From Dryomyza anilis (taxonomy: Eukaryota > Arthropoda > Insecta > Diptera > Dryomyzidae), in NCBI GenBank assembly GCA_951804985.1, contig OX638136.1, forward strand, positions 1,054,001 to 1,118,000: 64,000 nucleotides of DNA, given 5' to 3'. The notes under the pieces were generated by a model. It was given only the letters and a program-made list of their open reading frames with translations, was not told where the DNA came from and ran no database searches. This document shows, in pieces, positions 34,381 through 43,603 of the stretch. The position numbers and the translations under genes are program-made. How positions within the stretch are numbered: position 1 is the first letter of the stretch; each line of letters opens with the position of its first letter.

Positions 34381-34487
34381 TTCGTCTTTTCTTCTTCCGT
34401 CGAGCATTCTCTGGATTCCATTTACACACTCGTGCCGACACAGTGCCCGAATTGCCATGATGTTCCCTGGCGTTATTTTGGCCATCC

Positions 34488-34872
34488 TCAGGTCTCTTTT
34501 TCTGGTCGGTATCCTTTAGGTGGTTGCAGATTTACACATTTACGTCTTTCACGACAGTCGCGTGCCATATGCCCATATTTTCCACAGTTGTAGCATTTAC
34601 CTTTCAATTGGGTGTTTCTGTTGGCAACATAATGTTCGGATTTAACGCTGGCTTTGGACGCTCTACTTACTCCTTGACATACATTTTCTCTGTCCTCATC
34701 TTGTACACGTGTCTCCGTCGCTGGTCGGCACAATGTAGACGCTATCTCCTGCGTAAGCGCTGTGGTGACCGTTTCCATAAATGTCACCTTTGGGTTAGTC
34801 ATTGTTGCCCGTTTTGTCTCAGGATCCCGTATGCCATAAACGAATGCATTTATCTTGCGCATTTCCAAGAAA
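34488..34872 (-). pseudogene. Ty3-type element 1: gag C-terminal part with zinc knuckle
   Basis: The frame contains FVYGIRDPETKRATMTNPKV, usual for the end of a capsid-like domain, and then CYNCGKYGHMARDC, a textbook CX2CX4HX4C knuckle for RNA binding. It starts abruptly at the poly(T) of the non-LTR element at 34873. The gag segment between this point and the N-terminal part at 38462-38768 is not present. Confidence 0.82.
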
Positions 34873-37800
34873 TTTTTTTTTTTTTTTTTTTACAAATTAA
34901 CCAACGCTCAGGGGATGCCCCCTATTCGTGCAATGCACAGTGTTGATCGTAAGAAAGGATTATAGGTTAAAGGGAGGAGGAAAGATGGAGTAGTGTCGGT
35001 GGATGTTTGCTTTAAATTTCCCAATATTAAAAATGTCGGGAAAAACAGAGGCAGGGAGATTGTTCCACAAACGTATCGTGCGACTGAAGAACGAATTATC
35101 TCTGTAATGCGTGGTTCTGTTGAGAACCGAGTGAACTACGAAGGGGTGGGCTTGGTTCGATGCCCGAGTAGAACGAGAGAATACACGACCTGGTGGAATC
35201 AGGCCATGTATTTCCCTCGAACACTTACCATTGTAATACCTATAAAACAGGCTTACACACCCTACGGTCCTTCGGTGCTCAAGAGAACCAATAGAGGATG
35301 AAATATTTTCATCCCCTATTAAATATATTGCACGTTGTTGGATTCGATCCAGGAACTCCAAAGAAGATTTTGAAGCCCCTGCCCATATGTGCGAATTGTA
35401 TTCCATCTTAGGCCGAATATAGGTGGTGTAGACAATGCGCAAGTCAGCGGGAGTGAAGTATGTCTTACACCGTTTCAAAAAACCGAGGCACTTGGCCGCT
35501 TCTTTCGACACATCAAATATGTGATCATTCCAACGGAGGTCACATTGAATTGATATACCCAGAACGTCAAGAGCAGCTGACTGCGCAATATCCACAGAGT
35601 CCATATGGAGGGGAGGGAGGGGTGAATCCATTCTTTTGTGAGATAGCAGACAACATTGGGTCTTGCTAGCATTAAAATCAACTCTATTTGCAAGACCCCA
35701 CTCGGAGATTGTTTTAAGGTCATTATTGAGTGTATCATTCATTGTGCGCCTTTTACTCTCAATCTCCAAAGAGTTTGGGCGCTTGTTGAACGAATATGAG
35801 TGACAAATGTTACTGTCATCTGCAAAGGAATGGATTGGGTTCTGGGTCGATGACAGAAGGTCATTGATAAAAACCAGAAATAGGGACGGGGATAGGACAG
35901 AACCCTGCGGGACTCCAGAATTGATGGAATGTTGTTCTGAGAAAACACCATCCATCGCAACTCGTATTGAACGACCCTGGAGAAAACTCGATATCCATCG
36001 AGTAAAAGAATTACCGACACCATATGCAATAAGTTTTGATACCAGGGCTTCATGCCACACTCGATCAAAAGCCTTGGAAATATCAAGAGCAACCACCTTA
36101 CTCTCCCCGAAAAGATGAATACAATTATTCCACTTTTCGGAGAGGACCGCCATCAAGTCACCGGTGGACCTGGTCCTACGGAAACCATATTGCCGGTCAC
36201 TAAGTAATTCGTTTCGCTCCAGATAGTTCACAAGGTGGAAGTTTATTACGCTTTCCATTACCTTGGATAGCGCAGAGCATATTGCAATGGGTCGGTAATT
36301 AGCAGGGTTCGTAGCCTCACCCTTTTTCGGAACTGGCTGGACATTGGCAACCTTCCAACAAGATGGAAAAACTCCTGTCGTGTAGGAGATGTTGAAAAGG
36401 TTACGCAATGGACAAGCCAGCGTTGACGCACACTTCTTCAACACATGGGCAGATATGCCATCAGGCCCGGAGGCTTTGTTAATATTGAGATTTGCTAAAA
36501 CCTTTTTAACTGCCCGAGTTCGAAAATGTATCTCCGGCATTGCAGAAGAAACAAATTCAACGACGGGCAGTGGTTGATTGCTATCTGGGAGCGTTGAATT
36601 ATTTGCAAATAATTCAGCCAAGAGATTAGCTTTATCAACCGGGTCAGTGAAGGTCTGGCCATTCATAACAAGGTTTGGAGTAGACGATGTCGTCTGATTC
36701 TTCACCCTTTTAACAAATGACCAGAAATTTTTACTACCTCTATGGTAGAGAAGGACCTTTTTGCGCGCGTTTTGTTCGTGTAGAAACTTTTCACGTGCGA
36801 TCACGGCATTACAGCGATTCCTAGCCTGTATGCGAAGTCTTTCAGTATCAGCATTCTTATTAGAACGCCAATTCTGAAAGGCTTCCTCTTTCGACCTGAC
36901 TGCAGTCCTGCAAGTCTCATTAAACCAAGAGTGGTCCTTGGGTTTAATGCTAATCTTTTTAGAAGGTATGAAGGACCGCATACCCAATAAAATAATATTT
37001 TGTACCATTAAGGCCGCGGCATTTATGTCTCTATCTGCGAAACACAATTTCCAATTAAAGTTGCGAAAAAAATCATTTAACGCAACCCAATTTGCTTTTT
37101 CGTAAAGCCATACAGTTCTCTTCGGGGCTTTAATCGAAGAGACGCGTAAACTAGAATACGAAAATGCAGCGGAAACAATACAGTGGTCGGAATTACCAAG
37201 AGGTGCAAGGACTTTTACATCATATTTTTCATGATGCGAAGTCAGAAAAAGGTCTAGGACTTTTTGGCTCTGCCCGCCGACGCGTGGGAGGTACGTCGGC
37301 TCCTTCACCAGTTGCGTGAGTTGATTGCACTCGGCAAACAGCTCAACATAACAACCCTCCTGTGTTGATAGACCCGAGTGGCTCAACCAAGTGGCGTTGT
37401 GCACATTAAAGTCACCAGCAACAACAATTTCACTGCCTGGAAACTGTTCCAAAATATTTGAGATCGAATCTGATAGTGCATCTAACTTGTTACAGGTAGA
37501 AACCCTATCTAGATTCGGACTCCTATAAATAAAACACAAGTGCATGATGTGTTGCAAGATTTTGAATTTAATCCACATAGAATTAAATTCATTGTCCGAA
37601 ACACTATGTTGCTGCTGGTGCTGGTACGCAACGTCACTTCGAATAAAAAGGGCGAGACCCCTATGGGCAGAGAATAATGGCAGTAGGTGGTACCCTGGTA
37701 TCTGAAAATCCAGCGGATCTGCACCCTCACTAACCTGGGTTTCACCTAATGCCATTATATGTGGCCTATAGACAGACACATGTGCATACACAGAGAAAAA

Positions 37801-38420
37801 ATTCGACCTCAGTCCACGAACGTTGCAAAAATCTATACGAAAGTTTTGCGACATTTTCGCTACTGGGTGAATTTAAAACATACAAACATACTAATAGCGG
37901 GCACAGCTGAGACGAACAGAAGAGAGCGTAAGCTAAACAGTGGTCAGTGTTATGCCTTGGCCACCGTCTTCGTTACGCACTCTTGCTGTCTCAACTATGG
38001 ACGCAGTTAGCGCGGAGTAGGATGGGGGAGGGACGGAAAACAATCAACAAACCTGAGCAATTGCAGCAGAGAGCATAGAAAGGCCCTTTGCGCTGGCAAT
38101 TGCAATGAAAAAAAAACGGCGAGTGCAGAGTGCAGCAAGTCACAGGCAGCGAAAACCGGTTCTGCTCTATTATTGTTGTTGTGATTTTTAATTATTTGTT
38201 TTGCGTAATTTATTTTTATTATTTTAAATAATGTTTTTTATTGTCCACGACGAATGTAGTTATTGTTATTTAGTTATATTTGTTATTTGTTTGGTTGGTT
38301 GATGTTGTTAAGTTTGGCGGCACATTTTTAAACATATAAAACGACGGACGGAAAACGTTTAAATACTGGGGGACGACACGACACGTCCGTCTCCCATAAA
38401 AGCAGTGACGCTACTCCATT
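34873..38420 (-). mobile_element. Non-LTR retrotransposon (CR1/L2-like) inserted in gag
   Basis: Bounds are the 18-T run at 34873-34890 (the poly(A) tail read on the minus strand) and, less surely, the loss of gag sequence near 38420. A 5' UTR of about 560 bp, one long ORF and a short 3' UTR of about 70 bp make up the element. No second ORF encoding a nucleic-acid-binding protein is present. No convincing target duplication flanks it: only a GAAATG string is shared, and a central portion of gag is missing. Confidence 0.8.
34960..37854 (-). CDS. Endonuclease-reverse transcriptase, intact 964 codons
   Basis: The ORF starts at ATG 37854-37852 and is unbroken to 34960. N-terminal apurinic-type endonuclease: a start FRIDFCNVRGLRSNF, catalytic ALGETQ, then VAGDFNVHNATW and GNSDHCIVS. 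Central reverse transcriptase: ANYRPIAICSALSKVMESVI, ALDISKAFDRVW, SGVPQGSVLSPSLF and the catalytic FADD motif (HSFADDSNIC). The C-terminus ends with TIRLWNNLPASVF as in CR1/L2-type elements. It should nick DNA and prime reverse transcription at the target. Absence of stops and frameshifts, in a window where nearly every other element is broken, suggests recent insertion. The clade (CR1, L2 or a jockey relative) is not settled by eye. Confidence 0.92.
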   Translation of the reverse strand: MSQNFRIDFCNVRGLRSNFFSVYAHVSVYRPHIMALGETQVSEGADPLDFQIPGYHLLPLFSAHRGLALFIRSDVAYQHQQQHSVSDNEFNSMWIKFKILQHIMHLCFIYRSPNLDRVSTCNKLDALSDSISNILEQFPGSEIVVAGDFNVHNATWLSHSGLSTQEGCYVELFAECNQLTQLVKEPTYLPRVGGQSQKVLDLFLTSHHEKYDVKVLAPLGNSDHCIVSAAFSYSSLRVSSIKAPKRTVWLYEKANWVALNDFFRNFNWKLCFADRDINAAALMVQNIILLGMRSFIPSKKISIKPKDHSWFNETCRTAVRSKEEAFQNWRSNKNADTERLRIQARNRCNAVIAREKFLHEQNARKKVLLYHRGSKNFWSFVKRVKNQTTSSTPNLVMNGQTFTDPVDKANLLAELFANNSTLPDSNQPLPVVEFVSSAMPEIHFRTRAVKKVLANLNINKASGPDGISAHVLKKCASTLACPLRNLFNISYTTGVFPSCWKVANVQPVPKKGEATNPANYRPIAICSALSKVMESVINFHLVNYLERNELLSDRQYGFRRTRSTGDLMAVLSEKWNNCIHLFGESKVVALDISKAFDRVWHEALVSKLIAYGVGNSFTRWISSFLQGRSIRVAMDGVFSEQHSINSGVPQGSVLSPSLFLVFINDLLSSTQNPIHSFADDSNICHSYSFNKRPNSLEIESKRRTMNDTLNNDLKTISEWGLANRVDFNASKTQCCLLSHKRMDSPLPPLHMDSVDIAQSAALDVLGISIQCDLRWNDHIFDVSKEAAKCLGFLKRCKTYFTPADLRIVYTTYIRPKMEYNSHIWAGASKSSLEFLDRIQQRAIYLIGDENISSSIGSLEHRRTVGCVSLFYRYYNGKCSREIHGLIPPGRVFSRSTRASNQAHPFVVHSVLNRTTHYRDNSFFSRTIRLWNNLPASVFPDIFNIGKFKANIHRHYSIFPPPFNL

Positions 38421-38461
38421 TCTATAAGTCTATAAGTTTTCTATAAGTTCTGTTTTAAGTT

Positions 38462-38768
38462 GATTTGAATTTTCTTGAAGTTTCTGTTCCTTTCTGGTCG
38501 AATTTTCTTAGAGCTGTTGTTGTATTGCTCCGAGCAACTGGCTCATATCAAAACTTTGGCTCTGTACTTTTTGCTCCGTGTCCACACTTTTCGATGACGC
38601 TGTTGCAGCTTCCACTTCAAACTCGTGATCTGCGAGGTCAATGCCTTGGTTCTCTAATTCTTCCATTAGACGCTTTTGTAGCTCTACTTTCGTACCTACA
38701 GTTGGAAGATTATGAATCGCCAGCTCCTTCTTTAGCAGGTCGACTTTAAGTTGTTCGAATTTAACCAT
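38462..38768 (-). pseudogene. Ty3-type element 1: gag N-terminus with SAP-like motif
   Basis: From the ATG at 38768-38766, 86 codons contain LKVDLLKKELAIHNLPTVG followed by KVELQKRLMEEL, a SAP-type helix-extended-helix pattern reported at the N-terminus of some insect LTR-element gags. A TAA stops the frame near 38508. Gag-like QEN/KTEL repeats continue in another frame to about 38420, where the non-LTR element starts. It lies directly after the primer-binding site. Confidence 0.75.
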
Positions 38769-38780
38769 TGTGTATCACAA

Positions 38781-38798
38781 TCCCACTTCTGACACCAA
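38781..38798 (-). promoter_or_regulatory. Primer-binding site, tRNA-Leu type
   Basis: Directly inside the 5' LTR, the minus strand reads TGGTGTCAGAAGTGGGATTG. This is complementary to the 3' end common to several leucine tRNAs (ATCCCACTTCTGACA plus CCA). The element therefore probably primes minus-strand DNA synthesis with tRNA-Leu. Confidence 0.75.
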
Positions 38799-39190
38799 TG
38801 TTACGAAAATTAAGTCTACGGAAAACTGTTCTACGAGTTCGTATCGCTGGATTATGTACAAAATAAAAACGCACTTATATTTGGTTTTAACTAGTATTAT
38901 TTCAACTAGTATTAATTAACTTTATTAATTTAAATAACAACTTGAAGAATAATCACTTATATCAACTGCTGAATTACTACAATTTGTCTTTACAATGTTC
39001 ACTCACGAGACGCACTAGTTCACCTTATATACTGCATGCATCAGTTCGAGACGTTTCGACAAGCTTCGACTTGTTTCGAGAACCTTCTACTCGTTTCGTG
39101 AATGACGCATGCTATTGGCATCTCATTCGCACTCATGTGTTTTAATGCGCTGATCTTGCACTATAGGGCAAATTACATCTTTTCGTAACA
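38799..39190 (-). mobile_element. Shared LTR (5' LTR of element 1, 3' LTR of element 2)
   Basis: It starts TGTTACGAAAAT and ends TTTTCGTAACA like 32876-33420 but is 392 bp long, lacking two blocks of that copy. On its left is the primer-binding site of element 1. On its right (39191 on) is a second polypurine tract and integrase end. One LTR thus serves two internal regions, a tandem arrangement usually made by recombination between elements. Confidence 0.85.
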
Positions 39191-39950
39191 CTGCCCTCCA
39201 CCTAAATGTACTACTTTCATTTTTCGTCTAACGCTCGTAGTATTCTGAATCCGAATCACTACATCACTAATTCTTTTAATTATCTTATATTGTCCTTCCC
39301 AGCGTGTTTGTAACTTAGGGGATAAGCCTTTCTTCCTTTGTGGGTTATAGAGCAAAACAAGTTCTCCTTCCGTAAATCCCTCTGAATTTGTGCGCAAGTC
39401 GTATCTGGCCTTCATCTTATCAGTCGCAAATTGTGTACGCTGCCTTACAAACTGATGCATATCGTTTATTTCTTCACTTTTCCTGGAAACAAAATCGTGA
39501 ATAGGAAGCAGCAAACTTTAAATCCGCAGGTAATCTTAAGTCTGTTCCAAAAACAATTTTAGATGGTGAAGCTGCTGTGGTATCATGAACCGCCGTCCGA
39601 TAAGCCATGAGGAATAATGGTATGTGTGTATCCCAATCTTTTTGATTTGTATCAACCACTTTTCTGAGATACTCTTCCAAAGTCCGATTGAATCTCTCTA
39701 CCATGCCATCTGATTGCGGGTGCAATGGCGTTGTTCGTGTTTTGTGTATGTTGAGGACTTTGCATACTTCTTTAAATACAGCAGACTCAAAATTTCTTCC
39801 TTGATCTGAATGCAATTCCAACGATACTCCAAAACGGCTTACCCAGTTGTTAACTAACGCATCCGCAACTGTTGTGGCTTCTTGATTTGGCATGGTATAC
39901 ACTTCAGGCCACTTGCTAAAGTAGTCAATGACGACATGCACATACTTATT
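39191..39950 (-). pseudogene. Ty3-type element 2: integrase
   Basis: The frame 39941-39474 gives VVIDYFSKWPEVYTMPNQEA, FGVSLELHSDQGRNFES and HPQSDGMVERFNRTLEEYLR, so the later catalytic Asp and Glu are present. The frame 39514-39173 gives the C-terminal DNA-binding part with KMKARYDLRTNSEGFTEGEL. The copy is better preserved than 33437-34189. The N-terminal zinc domain and first catalytic Asp are cut off near 39950. It overlaps the LTR end by a few codons. Confidence 0.85.
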
Positions 39951-40235
39951 ACCCGAATCACTATAAATTTTTCACACTTTCAATAACAGCAAGAAGCTCC
40001 CTCCTGGTGACACAGTAATTTCGCTCGGGCTTGGACAATGTTTTACTGTAGTATGCGATCACTTTTTCCTTCCCATTGATCACTTGAGAGAGAGCTCCGC
40101 CTATTCCGTATCAACTTGCATCCATGTCAAGTACAAATTTTTCACCTGGAATTGGATACGCAAGAATTGGTGCCGTGACAGTAATTCTTTCAATTTCAAA
40201 AACGCTTTTTCTTGATCATCGGCCCATTGAAAGGC
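39951..40235 (-). pseudogene. Ty3-type element 2: RNase H remnant
   Basis: Minus-strand sequence reads through stops and shifts as FKWADDQEKAF-like, VKNLYLTWMQ (a frameshifted form of the usual KFVLDMDAS), then KEKVIAYY and PERNYCVTRRELLAVIE-like pieces. This is the RNase H-like domain that normally joins RT and integrase. It is directly followed by the integrase part, so a deletion removed the linker. Confidence 0.6.
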
Positions 40236-40461
40236 TCGGTTCTTTATTGTTTATTGGCGATACCTTTAGATCTTGCTGTTATTTTTATTTCTCCACTGTA
40301 TAGTATTTTGTTTATTTCATCCAGTGATCTGAGTGGTAGTGTTACAATTTTATTTTTGTTTCTGTCTATAAAGGTTAATCACTTTTCCACTGCATTGATG
40401 ATTGCGTGGTTCCATAGATTATAGATTATAGAAGTATACCGTCTGCCGGAACTCCCTGATC
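40236..40461. other. No domain seen
   Basis: AT-rich sequence between the RNase H remnant and the protease frame. Where the reverse transcriptase should be, nothing is recognisable, so that domain was lost. Confidence 0.5.
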
Positions 40462-40857
40462 CTAAATTATTGTATGTAACGTCAGACAGAGCCTACTATG
40501 TTCCATATGTTGAATTTCAATTGATCCTGCGGTGGTCACATGTCCCCCAAATGCTCCGCTCCGATATTTTGTGTCTTTTAAATATCTCTCTAGTTTATTA
40601 TCTAATGCACTCCACTTTACCAAGCTAGAGTCTGCACCAGAATCTACGAGTAATATTAGTTTCCCATTTTTCGCTTCCTTACAAGGAATTTCTATAAAGG
40701 CATCATTTAATTTTGATATCTGTCTGAATTCCCTACGTCTACTATAAATAATGCGATTTTTCTTTGATTTTGTATATGAACTTAATTTTAATTCCTTAAT
40801 ATTTTCAATATATTTACTCATATTTTTATTTATACTATCCATTCCAAAAATAATCAA
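40462..40857 (-). pseudogene. Ty3-type element (errantivirus-like) protease segment
   Basis: The 131-codon frame contains GKLILLVDSGADSSLVKWSA, with the DSG aspartyl-protease active site, about 70 residues in. The N-terminal part is basic. The end is out of the usual register, and the frame starts at an ATG that may not be native. It follows the gag remnant in the correct order. Whether it belongs to the same element as the integrase at 39191-39950, or to a different family joined to it, is open. Confidence 0.7.
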
Positions 40858-41139
40858 ATCATTGAATTTCTTCTTATTTTATTCTATACATATCCTATTT
40901 ATTATGCAATCATAAAAATTATTTCTTGTTGTTAATGCTATTATGCCAAAGACGTTCAACGTTAATACAATTAGTGAATAAAAATTATCTACCATTTTCC
41001 TACCATTGATAGCGAACGTATGCACGGCCGAGCACGGTGTCTGATACACAATTCCTATCTTTGTTGGCCTGATGTCGCAACTTGTCTTGGGTTCCCAGAT
41101 AATTGGTCTATTCTGGGCCCCTAACAATTTCCCTAGTCG

Positions 41140-42405
41140 CGTAACAGTTTTCAAACGTATGCCCGATTCCTGCACACCATTTACATTTATTTAAATCTTT
41201 CTTATTATTATTATTGTTATTGTTGTTATTATTATTATTTCCATTTCTCCTATGGTCATTATTATTATTATTTTGACGACTATTACTATTGGTATTACCA
41301 TTATTATTGTTATAGTTATTTCCATTGTTGTAATTATTATTTCTATTAATATTGTTATTTTTCGTTTTATTACCTCAAAATGAACATGGGGTTTCCACTT
41401 TATTCCTTTCGTTTGTGTTTTTTATACCGATTTCTCTACATGTGGGGTGTGAGGCTCTGCTAAAAGCACCTTTGCGGCACTATGCGATGTTTCTCTTACA
41501 CGCCCACTTTGTATCGTCTCCTACGCTTCTACCGCTTCATCTATCAGTGAATCTGCCTTATTATTTAGCATGTGTATTTTCAGTGTTGCTGTCCTTAAGG
41601 CCTACCTTAAAAGTCTTTTGTATGAATTTGTCTAATTCTAGTAGCATAGCTTCGTCCCCTCTGCCATTATATTTGTCTTTTATTAATTCCACCGCCATTG
41701 TTTTTAGTACATTTAGGCGTCTTGCAAAAGGTCGAATGTCTTTGGTAGATCTTTGATATGTCTCCTTTATTTCATTTATCACTGAGTCTAATGTTACGGT
41801 TTTAAGATATGTCCTCTTTAATTCATCTAATCCGCTATATTGAATACCTTTTATTAGGTCGAATGCATCTCCATACATTCTTCGATTAACACACGATAAA
41901 AATTCTTGCAACTCTGTTTCTTTTGTGTGTTTCTTTTGTTTGGGTGTGTCTATGTAATTCCGATTTTCAATAATTTCCACTAGTTTTCCTCTATTTTCGT
42001 CAAAGTGTTCTGCGTGATCCAAAATTGTTTTAATTTGATCTCTTAAGCAATTAATCAATGTTTTTAATTCTGTTAACTCTATCTCTAATTTTTCTTTCTC
42101 TGTTATGCTAAAATCTGTCTTAGCTTCTATTATTTCTAAAAATGATAGGGATATTATGTCTGCTTCTTCTATTCTCGTGACAGCAGTGGTTTTAATCTTT
42201 TCTATAACTAGCTGAATGTAGTCTTTTGAACCGTTTATTCTTTTAATCTCTGTCCACAAACGCTCAATGAAAAGTCCAATTTCTCCATTTAATTTTGTTG
42301 TTTTATGTTGTGCCTTTTTTTAATTCTGATTGAAGAGTTTCCATTAAACGTGTCAGTTTAAGATATTTTTCTTTTGCTGCATTTCTTTAATTTCAATTAA
42401 AGTCA
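41140..42405 (-). pseudogene. Ty3-type gag with Asn-rich tail and zinc knuckle
   Basis: A gag-like start (MTLIEIKEMQQ) lies near 42405, with a frameshift before the 232-codon frame 42259-41561. That frame is a helical capsid-like protein with DAFDLIKGIQYSGLDELKRT and RSTKDIRPFARRLNVLKTMA. The ATT/TTA-rich DNA at 41200-41390 encodes an almost pure Asn tract. It ends in CKWCAGIGHTFENC near 41190-41145, a CX2CX4HX4C knuckle. The gag differs from the SAP-type gag at 38462-38768, so two Ty3 lineages are mixed in this nest. Stops between the parts make it inactive. Confidence 0.75.
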
Positions 42406-42889
42406 TCATGAATTTCTTTGCCTACCAGGTAGTTTCATTGCGTGCATATTTGTTTACAATTCAACCGCTTAACGCTGCCGCGAATTGGGTTCGCAGTCAC
42501 TAGTGCTGACATTGTATATTTTCGCCGTATGTTTTAACAACAACAAAGGCGTTGTTAACCCACATTGAAAATGGCATGCTTTAGTTTTCAATAACAATTG
42601 CACAACATATTATTAAAATATGTTAGCAACCTAAATTAATAAACAGCAAGAGATGCTCATTTGGAAAAATGTATTCAAATGACTGACTGTCATTATATTG
42701 ACATTCAACACAGCCACTCTACTTCGTTTCTTCGTTATTCGAATCTGCTGGGCCTCTGCTTCATTACTCCTTCTTGTTGATAACACCAAGAGCTCCTTCC
42801 ACATGTCTCCCTTAAAGTCCGAAGACGCCAACGATCATCTATGCGTCTTCTGCGTCAATATCCAGCGCTGTTGGTCATTCTAAATAATA
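42406..42889. other. No sure gene; small GC-richer frame on minus strand
   Basis: A 66-codon minus frame (42831-42631) has plausible protein character (DFKGDMWKELLVLSTRRSNE) but no start, splice or domain context. The opposite strand is open too, so coding is undecided. The rest has no recognised feature. Confidence 0.35.
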
Positions 42890-43590
42890 GTTTTTGTGCA
42901 CTCGGATATTGTGAATTTACATAAATCTTTTACAAATAATAATTTTAATTTTGTTCTTAAACTATTCCAAATATGTGGTGTCACACTAGTGGTGTGGTAC
43001 TAATTTATGTAATCTAAATATAAAATTTGTACAATATATAATTGTTCATGTAACATGTCGTGTGTTAAATGATTTATTTTAAAATATTAAATTTACTTGG
43101 AATATAGTGTGCACAATATCTAAACTATTACTAGTTAGTACTAATACTAGTTATTATTAACTAAGTGTAATTTTAGTGTAATTATGTATTTAGCTCAATG
43201 GTTAAGTTTGTCGTCTTATATGCGGAGGGGCTCAATGCGGCGGGCTCAATCCCCCTTCAACTCGCAAAATTAAAAAAAAAAAATTTCATATAATTTTTTT
43301 TATTTCATATATTGTACATTGCATATACATATATATTATTTTAAATTGTTTGTAGAATTGTTAAATTTTTTATTTATACATTTTTTTTTAATTGTGTTAA
43401 TTTAAGTTAAAAATTTATTTAATTTCCAATACAAATTTTCATATCTCTTTTAAAAGTTTAATATAAAATAAAATATTAGATAAAAATTAAAATAAAATAT
43501 TTTTTTTTTTTTAATTTTAATTCACCTTATTTTTTTCATATACTTTTTTTTCTTTAAAAAAAATAATAGTTATTATCTGTTATTTATATA
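42890..43590 (+). mobile_element. 700-bp repeat with tRNA-like core (second copy)
   Basis: This is the reverse complement of 2463-3177, starting TGTGCACTCGGATATTG. The homology runs up to the left edge of the long direct repeat at 43592-43604. The tRNA-like segment is at 43188-43260 and is followed by an A-rich stretch. Its 3' limit coincides with the LTR, which suggests that the LTR element inserted into it or beside it. Confidence 0.65.
43188..43260 (+). other. tRNA-like (pol III promoter-like) segment
   Basis: TAGCTCAATGGTTAAG (box A-like, 43191-43206) and GGGCTCAATCCC (box B-like, 43241-43252) are spaced as in a tRNA. No acceptor stem pairs, so it is a SINE-type promoter and not a tRNA gene. 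Confidence 0.55.
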
Positions 43591-43603
43591 TTTTATTAAC
43601 AGA

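Noticed and set aside
34993..37745. Several frames opposite the 964-codon endonuclease-RT gene
   Set aside because: They are shadows of a strong, motif-bearing frame on the minus strand.
41200..41390. ATT/TTA-rich tract considered as a microsatellite only
   Set aside because: It lies in frame between gag and a CCHC knuckle on the minus strand and encodes an Asn run, so I treat it as part of gag.
43261..43590. A/T-rich tract left of the long LTR taken as part of the LTR
   Set aside because: It matches the separate repeat at 2463-2810 in reverse and is absent next to the right LTR.
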